Shown one piece after another: positions 35,664-46,593 of a DNA stretch of 64,000 bases. The stretch covers positions 77,374,400 through 77,438,399 of the forward strand of contig CM019064.1 in the NCBI GenBank assembly GCA_009667805.1. Direction: 5' to 3'. Numbering within the stretch: the first letter of the stretch is position 1; each line of letters starts with the position of its first letter. Position numbers and translations under genes: made by a program. This DNA comes from Leptobrachium leishanense (lineage: Eukaryota; Chordata; Amphibia; Anura; Megophryidae). A model generated the notes under the pieces. That model was not told the DNA's origin and searched no databases. It saw nothing but the letters and a program-made list of their open reading frames with translations.

Positions 35664-35942
35664 AATATTGCTGTTATTTCTGAATAGAGTTGTCATGTTT
35701 TACTGGGCACATATAATGTGTTCTTTCTGATAGGAAATGCATGAAATATGCAACCCTGCAGTATGTAGAATCCATATACTGCAAGTAAGAAATCAAAAAG
35801 GAATCCCTAGTGACTTGCTTTGATTACATTCCTGCAGCATATGACTTATCCATGTTACAGGGCAGCACTTTTAACCTTTGCTCCCCTCTGCATGAAATAG
35901 CAATATGAGTCCAGGAAACCATGGCCGATCTGGCAATCCTAG
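35664..35942. mobile_element. AGGGTTGCCAGATC-family fragment
   Basis: CAGTATGTAGAATCCATATA and the downstream TCAAAAAGGAATCCCTAGTG match the copy at 30858-30912. The right end GGCCGATCTGGCAATCCTAG matches the family end. The left end is decayed. Confidence 0.6.
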
Positions 35943-35962
35943 TCCTGAAGGAGAATGGAGAC

Positions 35963-37120
35963 TAGGGATGTGCAATTCATTTAGTTCCTAATTTAATTTC
36001 GTGCGCAATTGACCATTTTCGTTCTTTTGGAAGCATTTCCAAAACAAAATATTGGCTGCCCAAAATTACGAAATCCCGAATCAAAGTTTCAGCACAAACT
36101 AAATCATTTAGTTTCGGACCTAAATGGAATAAAACAGAATGCAAATGAAACGAAATGCTGAAAAAAACAGAACAAAACGATCAAAAACTAAATAAATTTC
36201 GTAACAAAATGATCTGAAACAAAAAAAACAAAATCAAATGATCTGACATGAAAAAAAAAGAACAAAATGATCTAAAATGTAAAAAAACTGAACCAAAAGG
36301 TCTAAAAAAAATGGAGCATGATCACTTTTTAATCAATGCAGATGCTAGGCTTTTTCCACCATAGTTTTCAATGTTAAATAAAATCCCCGTTTAATAATTT
36401 TCAATTGCAGCAAACAGACAGTTTTTTTATTTATTTTTTTGGCATTTTTTGGGTGAAAGTTTAGGTTTCCTAACTTATTTTAAATGTAATAATGAGGTCT
36501 GTTTTTCTTTGCTGAACGCATGCAGCTGAATTATTTTCTTACAGTCTGTGCGCGTTCAGCAATAAAAAAAAATGGCTTTTTGGTTTGCTGTAATTGAAAA
36601 TTATAAATGGCTTAAGAAATATTTAATAAAAACGGTGAGTTTTTTAAAATTGAGAACTATGGTGGAAGATTCAAATTGATATCAACTATCGAATTGAATT
36701 TGATATCAACTATCGAATTGATATCAACTAACGAATTGATCTTAACTTACAATACAAGTAATAGTCAGCAAACGACTTTATGAAACAAATGAATTTCGTT
36801 TCACTGTTTAATTTGACTCAAATACTAAATCTGTGACAGCTTAATATTTAACCCTAGCTTGTCTTTTAACATTAAAATTTGATTAATTGGGGTTTTATTT
36901 AGTGATCTGAAATACGAATTGATATCAGTTATCGAATTGATATATTAAGTATCGAATTGATAATTTGATATATCAATTCGAATCTATATGAAATTTCGAA
37001 TCGATCCAAAAAGAAATGAAATGAAACAAAATTAGCAACGAAATTCCAAAAACAAAATTATTTTAAAACGAAAAGAAACGAAACGAGACAAAACAAATTT
37101 TTCAGCTGTGCACCTCTCTA
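35963..37120. mobile_element. hAT-type MITE (TAGGGATGTGC ends), 1158 bp
   Basis: The ends TAGGGATGTGC and GCACCTCTCTA are flanked by ATGGAGAC (35955-35962) and GTGGAGAC (37121-37128), 7 of 8 identical. The interior is AT-rich, with GATATCAACTATCGAATTGA repeats (36675-36740, 36915-36960) also seen in the 402-bp element at 8483. Non-coding. Confidence 0.85.
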
Positions 37121-37464
37121 GTGGAGACTCTTAAAAAACATTTTCAAAAGTATCGTTAGCACCCCTCGATGCACAGTCTATATTATATTGCAATATAAAT
37201 TAGCTAACTTTCTTTGTATTTGTCAAATATTGCCAAAATCCCTCTAAAATTTACAATTGTGTGAGATTTATTCGCCTGCTTTTACAAGAGACTGAAAAAT
37301 ATCTTCAATATTCTTCAGATTAGGAGTCCTGTAGGAACTGAATCCTAATCTAGGTGGTCTTTTTCTTAGGAATTATTTGCCCTGTACACTAATTATAAAG
37401 TTAACTGGATGAGTTTGGAGGATGGTTTATACGTTTTAGGGATATTCCATTTTTTATTTTTTTG
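37121..37464. other. Intergenic AT-rich spacer
   Basis: Nothing recognised here beyond the edges of the neighbouring elements. Confidence 0.5.
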
Positions 37465-37653
37465 AGAAAGTATTTTAGAAGGAAGGATACATTGAGATTT
37501 CTCTCGTTTTCAAGTATGTCCTGGGTGGCGAGTATGTACCGTTAGGTGTCTTGCCCAAGGACACTTACTGGAGAGGAGCTCTTGCCGGGATCGAACCACA
37601 GTCTCTCTCCACGGTTATAGAGTAGTGATGTTACCTCTACTCCACCCAGCCGG
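37465..37653 (-). mobile_element. tRNA-derived SINE sharing the resident LINE's 3' tail
   Basis: On the minus strand the sequence begins CCGGCTGGGTGGAGTAGAGG. It has a textbook RNA polymerase III B box, GGTTCGATCCCGG (37585-37597), preceded by an A-box-like GGGTGGAGTAGAGG. A body with GTCCTTGGGCAAGACACC follows. The last ~50 bases (37478-37528) are CCCAGGACATACTTGAAAAC continuing to AATGTATCCTTCC, as in the LINE at 18310-21103. A shared tail lets a SINE use the LINE's reverse transcriptase. Orientation and head boundary are by eye. Confidence 0.85.
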
Positions 37654-37685
37654 CAGTAACTTCCTTAGAAAACTCTGCATTCAGT

Positions 37686-38507
37686 AGGGGTTATTAGAGA
37701 ACCGAATTGCCTACTGAAGTGTACCGAGCAGTGAATTTCTCCTCACAGTGCAACTTCGTGGCAATTCGGCTATCCAAAAAGCTGGAGATTCGTCAAATAT
37801 TGGTGATTTCCCCGCGATATAAGATGCAATCAACGGCAGTGAAATTCCGCATAGAGAAATAATGGTTAATCTATTCAGAGAACGCCGAACAGCCCTGAAA
37901 AGTTGTGAAATGCCCAGATTTTCGGTAGTTTTGCTCAACAGTTTTAACCAGGCTAATCCCATAGGTTTCAATGCAAAAAAATCCCCGATTTCATTACATT
38001 TTTATTCAACCGTCTATTCTTTTCATTTGCAGCAAAAAGTCTCTTTATTATTATTATTTTTTTTTTTAATATGTGAGGCATTCACCTGGAATTTCTCGTC
38101 AAAATTTTTATTCAATTTTCTTTTAAATGCCATTTTTTAAATTCTGTAACAGACCTTTTTATTGTTGTTTACAATATATTATTTCCATACATTTTCTTTC
38201 TTGCATTATTTTTGCTTAAAACACCTTTTAAAAACTGCGTTTCTTTATTTTTATTTTTTACCCCTGTTAGTTAGGCGATCTGTTCGGCTGATCGTTGTCT
38301 GTGTTCGGCGGTTTGCGACTGCATTCAGTGGTTTATTTACAACGCTTGGCGGGTTTATCGACGGCGGTTTGCAGCTGTGTTCGGTCAGTTTATCGGTGGC
38401 GTTCGGTGATACGATTCGGTGTACTTCAGGGACACTGCGCAGAACGTGCGTTGAATGAAACCGCACCAATCGTTCTGTGAATTTTCAGTGCTCTTTGAAT
38501 AACCTCT
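37686..38507. mobile_element. GGTTATTCA-family MITE, diverged copy
   Basis: It starts AGGGGTTATTAGAGAACCG and ends GTGCTCTTTGAATAACCTCT. The AT-rich centre and GC-rich arm (38270-38440) follow the family layout. It is more diverged than the copies at 15494 and 21271. Frames at 37711-38480 are accidental. Confidence 0.75.
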
Positions 38508-39343
38508 AGTAGTTCTTAAATTATTTTTATTGCAAATTAGGTATGTGGTTAATAATCCTAATTAATATCAATAAGGTGCTTTTATGGCATATTAGATTAA
38601 TTTGCTGATTGTATATCTTGTTTAACCTGTTACTATTCTAAATGTAAACATTTTGGTTCCGGCAAGCCTTCTCTTTGATCTATTGATGCTGTGACGCTAC
38701 ACGCCCTCAAAGAGTTAATACGCAGTCCATGTATAGAGCAACTCTAGCTTGCAATAATTATGGGCATAAATCACTATCCTTCCAAAAAAAAGAAGAAAAA
38801 AAACCCTTGCCTATAAGTGACAGCAGTGAGTGAACACTACAGGAATGCAGCCTCTTGGGGGTCTGGAAAAAGAAAACATTCCCAGCAACATATACAGGAG
38901 GGGGAGTACTTGACAATTTTACAGCTTTGTCCTTGATCAAGGAGCAACTTCCAAGTGAAAGTAGTTTCAGTTTTCAAGGAGATTGGGTTTCTTTAGAGGA
39001 CCTTTACTGGGTCTGTGCTCCATTTTAGTGTAATTCAGAAGATTTGGCTTTGAATTCTCCATTGTCTGCACGTTAAAAGTCCTAGAATTTTTAACTATTG
39101 ACCGATCATAGACAATATACTAGCTGTAAACTGTCTACAGTTCTAATGATAGGAAAGCAGCTAAGACTTGCAAACAGGAAAACAAGCTGATAAACATTAA
39201 ATATTCTGTCACATGTGATCATAGAAATAATTTTCAAAATGACCCCAGTCTTGGAAACTCATCTGCTATAAATGGTTTAAAAAAAAATAATTAAATGCTG
39301 ATAGAATTTCTTAAACTGAAAATGAATGTATTTTGGTCTAGAA
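38508..39343. other. Intergenic sequence, nothing recognised
   Basis: Mixed composition, with no repeat ends or coding motifs seen. Confidence 0.5.
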
Positions 39344-39428
39344 CAGTGATTCCCAACCCTGGTCCTCAAGTCCCCCTTAACAGGCCAGGTTTGCCAGATA
39401 TCTGAAGCACAGCACAGGTGATATGATT

Positions 39429-40101
39429 CAGGGGTGTAACTACCAGGGGTGCAGAGGGTGCCACCACACCCGGGCCCTTGAGTCCCGGGGGGCCCACACT
39501 CGCCTGCCTAGGGGCTTGCCTATAATATATATATAATTATTTTTTTAATTTATTTTATACTTATTTGTGAGTTATACTTTGGAGCTTTGTGATACGCTCA
39601 TACACACTGCACATTACTTGGAGTTTTATTGCTGTGGAGCTCTGTGATACACTCATACACACTGCACATTACTGTGAGTTTATTGCTGTGGAGCTCTGTG
39701 ATACACTCATACACACTGCACATTACTGTTTTTTTTATTGATGTGTAGATCTGTGGTACCTTTGTACACACTGCACATTGCTGTGGAGCGCTGTGATACA
39801 CACTGCATATTACTTTGAGTTTTATTTCTGTGGAGCTCTGTGATACATTCATACACAGCACACATTACTGTGAGTTTTACTGCTGTGGAGCTCTGTGATA
39901 CACATAGTGCACATTACATTTAAAATGGGGTGGACTGAAGAGGTCATAGTGGACCTGGAAAAAATGTGACACTGTCTGGAGTCAACATTGTGGACCAGGA
40001 GGGGACCAATGCATGTTAAGGGTAGGGGGTATATGTTTTTGGCTGGGGGGGGGTGTCGTGGTTCCTGCACCTGGGCCCTGAGGTTTCTAGTTACGCCTCT
40101 G
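39429..40101. mobile_element. hAT-type element (CAGAGGCGTAACTA ends), 673 bp
   Basis: CAGGGGTGTAACTACC at the left and CTAGTTACGCCTCTG at the right are inverted copies. The flanking octamers ATATGATT (39421-39428) and ATATGAGT (40102-40109) differ at one position. A relative with a perfect octamer is at 63324-63949. Confidence 0.85.
39585..39915. repeat. ~55-bp tandem repeat inside the hAT element
   Basis: Units contain GTGGAGCTCTGTGATACACT, CATACACACTGCACATTACT and GAGTTTTATTGCT. Five to six imperfect units are visible. The same unit occurs in the hAT-type element at 27553-30003. Confidence 0.85.
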
Positions 40102-40208
40102 ATATGAGTTGCTGCTCAGTGATTGCAGGATTCAGTCTGCATTTTCCCAAGGTAATCCTTAAAATATTACCTGTTAGGGGTACTTGAGAACAGGATTGAG
40201 AACCACTG

Positions 40209-40577
40209 ATTTACATCAATGTCACCCTCAGAACTGATTTAGAACTGTTTTGTCACCTTATCTGTTACTCCTATCACTGACACCCCATAAATGAGTCAAC
40301 CTCTTTCTTCACTTTATCTGACCCTTTTTTCCACATTTCACTGCTGGATGAGACTTTTTGGTCTGGGTGCAACCCCCACCAATTACATAAGATCAGCGTT
40401 GTAGACTGGTCAGCAGTTAGACATGGTACGTCAGCGGTCTCCAAAAATCTATAAATTGCACCTTTTCTGTAGAAAGAACTGACAGGATTTAGAAAATTGA
40501 AGTGATCTTTTTCTTTATTCGTGAATGTAAATAGCCCCCATGAAGTCTGCATCAAATTGGATCTGTACTTATCCCAT

Positions 40578-40608
<31 letters not shown>

Positions 40609-41724
40609 CCTCCAAAGTGCACAGGCTGCACATATCACACACAGACAGCAGCCATAACATTCTGTCAGCCCTATCACACCCAGACAGCATATTTCTTTCA
40701 AGTACAGACAGCAGCCATAACACCAGCCAACCCTCCCCATGACAACTAGGCAGCCCACTTCCATCACACACAGTAAAAGCACTACGTTCCACACACACAG
40801 GACACATCACGCATTCCACATGTTTGTCATGTCAGGCTTTCTGCTCCCCAGCATATTTGCCTGTCATTAAAATAATAGATGTAGATATGGTTTCATCATG
40901 TGCAGAAGTGTAAACTTACAGCAATGCTTCATCCTCTTAAAAAAAGTCTTTAAAGGATTTTTATTTTTTTCGTTTTGTTTAAAAATGGCCACAATATCGT
41001 TAATTAGTATAATTTAGAATATATGCCAACACCTGACAATCTGTCTGAATTAAATTGTAAATAAGGTCTCAGAAATTCTGAAAAATGTTCAGTAGTTCTT
41101 CTCACCCAAAATGTGCAGTTTCTAGCCATTAGATAAAGTACTGAATAACCTGTGCATTAGGTGCCCACTGCCGCCCCTCTTGATGTGCTGCTCAGAGCAG
41201 TTGTCCTTCTCCCTGCCCCCAGTAAACTGCTATTACCACAGCCCACCAAAATAAATAATCTGTCACCACCCAAGCACTTTAATCCTAGGGTATCTCGAGT
41301 TTCTGAAGGATGTGACTAGTGGTATTACCAAACAGCTCAGCAATTTTTGAAGACCATTGTCTCACTGTGGTTGAAACTCCAGCGAGGCTGTGAGATATAG
41401 GGTCTAAGATTCTTCTACTTTGCATGGGATGTATGCAAAGGACATCACTGGGGACAGGGCAGCCATCTGGGGGTGACACCCCATTATATGTTCAGGGTGC
41501 CACAGACATAAGTATAAACTGTGCCACCCAGGACTGGCCCATGAAGATATCAAGAAATTTCCTGGTGGGCCACATCATCTGGGGCCAGTAAGAGCACTCT
41601 GACTCATCACTGAAGGAGCGATTAGTATGGTCGGCACCCGGTTGAGGTGCAGACCAAAACTATCCCACAAGGGAACACTTTTTTATACCCATACTGGAGG
41701 AGAGTTTACTGAAATGGTAAACCT
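40209..41724. other. Intergenic sequence with decayed repeats
   Basis: No gene recognised. The 181-codon minus-strand frame at 40274-40819 runs through a (GA)n tract and has no domain I recognise; I treat it as chance. GTGCCACCCAGGACTGGCCC near 41520 looks like part of a decayed element with no clear partner end. Confidence 0.45.
40578..40603. repeat. (GA)n microsatellite
   Basis: A clean run of GA dinucleotides of about 13 units. Confidence 0.95.
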
Positions 41725-42659
41725 TAGACATGTGCATTCGTTTTAGTACTAAAACGATTTAGTCCGAATTTTGGGATAATTTAGTTTTCGTATGACTCAA
41801 GAGATACGAAACTACTCAGTACAAAAAACGAAAGAAACTAAAATAAAATGCACTACATTTTAGTTTCAGTCCTTTTTGTGATATTACATTGATGAGTGAA
41901 GGAGACCAGCAATGAAGAGCGCAACATCGCAAAGCTACAGAAAAAGGTTTGTATGCGTAATCCTTCCCGACCCCTACCTTAAAATCTGACAGTGATAGAG
42001 CTCCAGAATACTCACTCGCAGCACAGACAGTCAGCACAGGAGAGGAAACCTTTACTTAACCCTTGCATGTCTATGAGGCAGACAAGATGATAAAAGCAGC
42101 TGGAGAAGGAAAACATTCAAATAAATCACACTGAAAGCTAATGACAGGGAGGGCTGGATAGTAAAAACCCCTTTATAACAAGCAGCGCTGGGAGAAGACA
42201 GGGACTTTATAAAATGTGTGTTATCTCCCCTCCCGCTCTGCATAATAGGGGTTTAGGTCTGATACATTTTAAATTATCCAGGAACACTATCCCCCTTTCC
42301 TCATCTATAATACACATTTTTTATAAAGTCCCTCTCCTCTCCCAGTGCTGCTTGTTATAAAGGGTTTTTTACATCTGATACATTTAGTATCCAGCTCTCA
42401 CAGTTACTCTGTCATTATGAGCCTTCAGTGTGATTTATTTGAATTTTTTCCCTTGGATTTAAAGTGCTTTATTTTATTATAAAAATAAATTTGCACCAGT
42501 CATCTCTTCTTTGAGCTTTCAGACCTATTTACGTTAATATTTTCCCTCTCCCCTGCTTTTATATTCCTGTCTGTCTCCCCCACAGAGATACAACGTTTAA
42601 GTAAAAGTTCCCTCTCCTGTGCTGGGTAAGCATTGCATTCCAAAGTTCTGCACCCTCCA

Positions 42660-42870
42660 TGCCAATGCAGTAGGATGTTCTATACAGAGAGGGGCATTAA
42701 TTAATGCAGGAGGATGTACTATACATTATACAGAGCGGGGTATTAATGCAGGAGGATGTTATCTACATTATACAGAGAGGGGTACTAATTAATGCAGGAG
42801 GATGTTATCTACATTATACAGAGAGGGGTATTAATTAATGCAGGAGGATGTTCTATACATTATACAGAGA
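42660..42870. repeat. ~45-60-bp tandem repeat
   Basis: Four to five units carry TTAATGCAGGAGGATGTT, CTATACATTATACAGAG and AGGGGTATTAAT with small length differences. Confidence 0.85.
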
Positions 42871-42959
42871 GGAACATTTTTTTGAGCCCTTTAAATCCAG
42901 TGGCTGTGAGTCTTGAGATCGGCTGCTTGTTACATTGTCTCTCATTACAATGTATCAGG

Positions 42960-43130
42960 CTCAGCTGTTACAGTAACTGACTGCTGCTCATCACAGCGCT
43001 CAGAGTTTCAGTAAAACAAGGAAATAATATTGTTATAACCTCTTATATATAAAAATATTATTTACTAGTTTTACTGAAACTCTGAGCGCTGTGATGAGCA
43101 GCAGTCAGTTACTGTAACAGCTTTGCCTGA
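42960..43130. repeat. Large inverted repeat inside the hAT element
   Basis: The left arm contains ACTGACTGCTGCTCATCACA and CGCTCAGAGTTTCAGTAAAA. The right arm holds the exact inverse of both blocks (43068-43115). The arms are ~50 bp around a ~50-bp AT-rich centre. Confidence 0.9.
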
Positions 43131-43345
43131 CACATTATGCTGAGAGTGACAAATACTGTAACAAGCAGCGATCTCAGCCCTCTGAGGAACCACTACAATA
43201 GTAATTGTATCCTCTGGTTTTCGGATGAAGGAAATTCGTTCTCATACTAAAGAACTGAAAACGAATTTCTTTAGCAACTAAATAAATTGCGTTTTAGGAC
43301 TAATCCATTAGTTCAAAAGGAAATTTTGTGCTGTGCACATGTCTA

Positions 43346-43994
43346 GTAAACCTATGGAAGGGGAGCCCGACCAATGGTTTAGTAAGGGACCCCAAGAATT
43401 CTGATAGCAGCCCTGCTAGGGGATAGATTACGGTGTTGGAAGCCTATTATCAAATCTCATTGTTGCCACCTCTAATCTCACGTAACATAGACAGCACAAT
43501 AGATCCCATGCAGCCTTGTCTAACTATTCACTCATCCACCCCATTGCCTCCTCACTACTGTTTTATTCTACATCATAGCTGTAAAACAAGATTTCCCTGA
43601 TATATGTTGGTAAATGTTGGCTCATGGGAAAAAGCCACCAAATGGAAACAAGAGATAAAAACCTATCTTTATTTTTCCTTATTACATGCAATTGTTTCAA
43701 AGAAAATAAAAATAATAGCATGTGTTTTATAATATGTTTTTTTTTTGTAATGCACAAGTCATCTAGTTACAGCTTATGTTAGTGGTAGTGTCCCTTTAAT
43801 ATAGTTTAAGTGTTATCTATATACGAGTTGGTGAGTTTGGATATAAGAGCACGATACAAAGATTTCAATAATTAATATTTAAAAAAAAAAAGTTAAATAA
43901 ACTCTCAGTTCCTCCCAAATACATAGAACAATTAAGTGACATAATCAATGAAACTATAGATACACAGGGAACGAGTTGTAAACGTTAAACACAG
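43346..43994. other. Intergenic sequence, nothing recognised
   Basis: AT-rich, with a poly-A/T run near 43740 and 43880; no supported feature. Confidence 0.5.
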
Positions 43995-44231
43995 AACCTG
44001 TTACAGTTACAGGCATTTATAAAGCGCCAACAGGTTCCTTAGCGCTGTACAAAAGGGAGAGACAGAATAACAAATATACCTACACATTACACACACCAAA
44101 CAGTAGGAGAGAAGACCCTGCTTCGAGAGCTTACAATCTAAGAGGAGAGGGGTGACACGCTAGGTGAGGGTGAATAGAGTACAAGTAGTAATGGGGTGCA
44201 TGTGGGCAGTGTGGGAAGAAGGAGCAAGAAA

Positions 44232-44805
44232 TTAACAATGGGGGATTAGGGAGTGAGCTGATAGCTGAAAGTAATCGGTTTTCAGTGATGTCTTGAAGGA
44301 CTGGAGAGACGGGGAGAGTCTAATGTTGCGGGGGAGAGAGTTCCATAGAAAGGGGGCAGCTCGGGAGAAGTCCTGAAGGCGGAAGTTGGGGGTTCGGGTA
44401 CGAGGAGCAGATAACACCAGATCATTGGCCGAGTGAAGTGGTCGGGATGGCATGTACCTGCTAATAAGGAAGGAGATGTAGGCAGGGGCGCGGTTATGGA
44501 GAGCTTTGTATGTGAGCACCAGTATTTTGAAATGGATTCAAAAGGAAACGGAGTCAGTGTAGAGATTATCATAGGGGTGAGGTGTGAGGAGGTGTGGGAT
44601 GCGAGGTGTATGAGTCGGACACAGGCATTCATAACTGACTGCAGAGGGAGAATCTTCGATCTTTTAAGGCCAGAGAGATGGACGTTACAGTAGTCCAGAC
44701 GGGAGATAATAAGAGCTTGTATGAGCATTTTAGCAGAGTCATGATTAAGAAAGTGACGGATGCATGCAATGTTTTTTAGGTGGAAGTAGCAAGATTTGGT
44801 TAATG
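44232..44805 (-). pseudogene. LINE reverse transcriptase C-terminal remnant
   Basis: The minus-strand translation shows typical L2-group C-terminal phrases. KSCYFHLKNIACIRHFLNHD and ALIISRLDYCNVHLSGL lie in one frame. After a frameshift come LTYKALHNRAPAYISFLISR, then RAAPFLWNSLPRNIRLSPSL and FKTSLKTDYF in another. The catalytic YxDD region is missing because of 5' truncation. A further piece (KTELLVFPS) lies beyond the inserted LTR at ~45900. The protein is dead. Confidence 0.85.
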
Positions 44806-44809
44806 ACTG

Positions 44810-45766
44810 TGTAGCGCTCACCCCCGGAGGAGCCGCTGAATAAACCCAGGATAGTCTCACTGCACTAACAATTTACAGTACACAAGCACACCGTTGTGGA
44901 TTTTCTAAGATATATTTTACTGGAGCAATAAATGGCACAGAAATACACTTATACTTTAAGCATGAAGTCAATCAGGCGAAATGAATGGCGTGATACGAAA
45001 CGCGGATACGCTCGGCGGAAAAGAAACGGTTAATACCCCTCAGTTCGTGGGTTTAAGTCCCGCTCAAAAAGACTCATTAATTGGTGCCCTAGGGTACCCG
45101 GGTACTAGACTCACTGACCAGTGAATGAACAAAAAAATATCTTCGACTAGTCAACGTTGGGGCACTGTAATTTGAAGCAATAAGATAAGTGCGCACTATT
45201 ATGGAAGTTGTAGGCCTTTATGCCTCTCACCCATCCGGTGAACAACTTGTCCCGAACTGATGACTCGACCAGAAGATCCCTCTCTCTGCCGACTGGAATC
45301 TGGTGCCAACGAAATCCACTCTCCCGATGCCGAATCTCAGCAGCCAGGAATCAATCTGCCACCTGCAGTCCGTTCTGTCCGCGGCCTCCTTACTCAAGGT
45401 CCTCCTGGAACACGTTTGTCACCAGAACTGCTCAGCAGAATGTAGTATAAGATGATGCACACTCTTTCCCCGATCTCCAGCACTGGATAACGCTGATCAT
45501 ACATGCTCCAACCTGGTTTTGATCTCGGACAGTGTCTCCCATACGTCTCACTCCACATGCTGCTCTGTTCGTTCTCCCCACGCTGCGCATGATGCTCTGT
45601 TTCTCTTTCCTGGACCCAGCACGCTCACTTCCCTTTTTCTCCCCAAGGGTTTCTGGGAGATAGAGTCCTTTTAGTCCAGCACAGTCATTCACGCATATAT
45701 GCTCTGTCTCCCTCTAGTGGCAATATTGTTTCAATTTAGAAGGACAAATTTAAACACAGCGCTACA
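44810..45766. mobile_element. Probable solo LTR, 957 bp, 4-bp duplication
   Basis: It starts TGTAGCGCT and ends AGCGCTACA, giving the TG...CA form of LTRs with a 9-bp terminal inverted repeat. ACTG flanks both sides (44806-44809 and 45767-45770). It interrupts a LINE whose sequence continues on either side, so it is clearly an insertion. No coding region, primer site or second LTR is visible. A DNA transposon with short inverted ends is the alternative. Confidence 0.7.
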
Positions 45767-45922
45767 ACTGAATATTAGGAGTAAAGGATAGATTGGAGTC
45801 CAAGAGGACCCCAAGGCAGGGGAGCCTGAGAGATAGAAGTAATGGTGGCACCATTCACCTGAAGGGAAATTGGTACGAAAATGGAGAATTTAGTAGGATG
45901 GGAAGACGAGAAGTTCAGTTTT

Positions 45923-46593
45923 CCTCCTACTGCCCAGCTATGTATGTATCAAAGTAGCTTTTTTTCCTGAATCAGACATCAACTGCAGAAACAGGCATTC
46001 TGGTTAACCCTTACAATTTCGGATCAAAATTATGCGCACTTAGCATGACGTGCTGTATAAAAATTGGTTCCCTATGAATATATTTGGCTTTATCATTTTG
46101 ATTTTATCCATTTATGGAAAATGGAATCCCCCATATCTCGTTGGACAGAGTCGTGCTGGTATAAATGGATTTAAAACGTAAAGACGGACAGTCCTGTGAC
46201 TGTCTAAGGAGGTATATTTGTAAAACATGAAAAATAAATCTGAGCGCAAGTAAACAATTTATTTTAGCTATTTTCTGGTTTCCAAACAGAGAATTGATTT
46301 GCAGAAATGTTTTGTGTGTGTTATTTTTTTTTCCACTGTTTGGTTTCCCAGTTCCTCTGATGCTCGAGGGAGGTGGTCACAAATGTTTACTCAAGTGCTG
46401 TATATTACAAAGTTGGATCTTTTATTTGAATGCAGAACAATGGTGCCTTGGGGGATTGAGATAAATTAGAACTGTAAATATTTCCACCTACTCTAGGAAA
46501 GCTTTCATGTCCTAAAGTCTTGTGTAAACAATTAAATTATAGTGCATGTGTTCCTTGTTTAATAAAAAAATGAGGTGTACATGTATAGTATAT
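45923..46593. other. Intergenic sequence, nothing recognised
   Basis: AT-rich spacer with no supported feature. Confidence 0.5.

Larger units (their letters stand above)
39344..40208. mobile_element. hAT-like MITE (CAGTGRTTCYCAACCC), split by another hAT element
   Basis: The left end CAGTGATTCCCAACCCTGGT and right end CAGGATTGAGAACCACTG are inverted copies. With the nested 673-bp element left out, it is ~185 bp and matches the family of 30439-30600 (CCTCAAGT, CAGGCCAGGTTT, GATATCTGAAGC). Confidence 0.8.
41725..43345. mobile_element. hAT-type element (TAGACATGTGC ends), 1621 bp
   Basis: The ends TAGACATGTGCATTCG and GTGCACATGTCTA are flanked by a perfect 8-bp GTAAACCT (41717-41724 and 43346-43353). 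The interior contains a tandem repeat (42660-42870) and two large inverted repeats. One pairs TTTATAACAAGCAGCGCTGG near 42170 with CAGTGCTGCTTGTTATAAAG near 42345; the other is at 42960-43130. No transposase is seen. Confidence 0.88.
43995..45922 (-). mobile_element. 5'-truncated L2/Rex1-like LINE, split by a solo LTR
   Basis: Read on the minus strand, the copy runs from the RT thumb region at 45922, through the C-terminal domain, to a 3' UTR with TTGTACAGCGCTAAGGAACC and TTGGCGCTTTATAAATGCC. It is a different family from the LINE at 18310, since the 3' ends share no sequence. An insertion at 44810-45766 splits it, and the homology resumes on the far side (GTGAATGGTGCCACCATTAC). Confidence 0.85.

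Noticed and set aside
39429..40101. Coding potential in the 87-codon minus-strand frame 39598-39861
   Set aside because: It is a translation of the ~55-bp tandem repeat.
40274..40819. 181-codon minus-strand frame
   Set aside because: It crosses a (GA)n microsatellite giving a Ser/Leu run and has no recognisable domain. I cannot exclude an exon, but nothing supports one.
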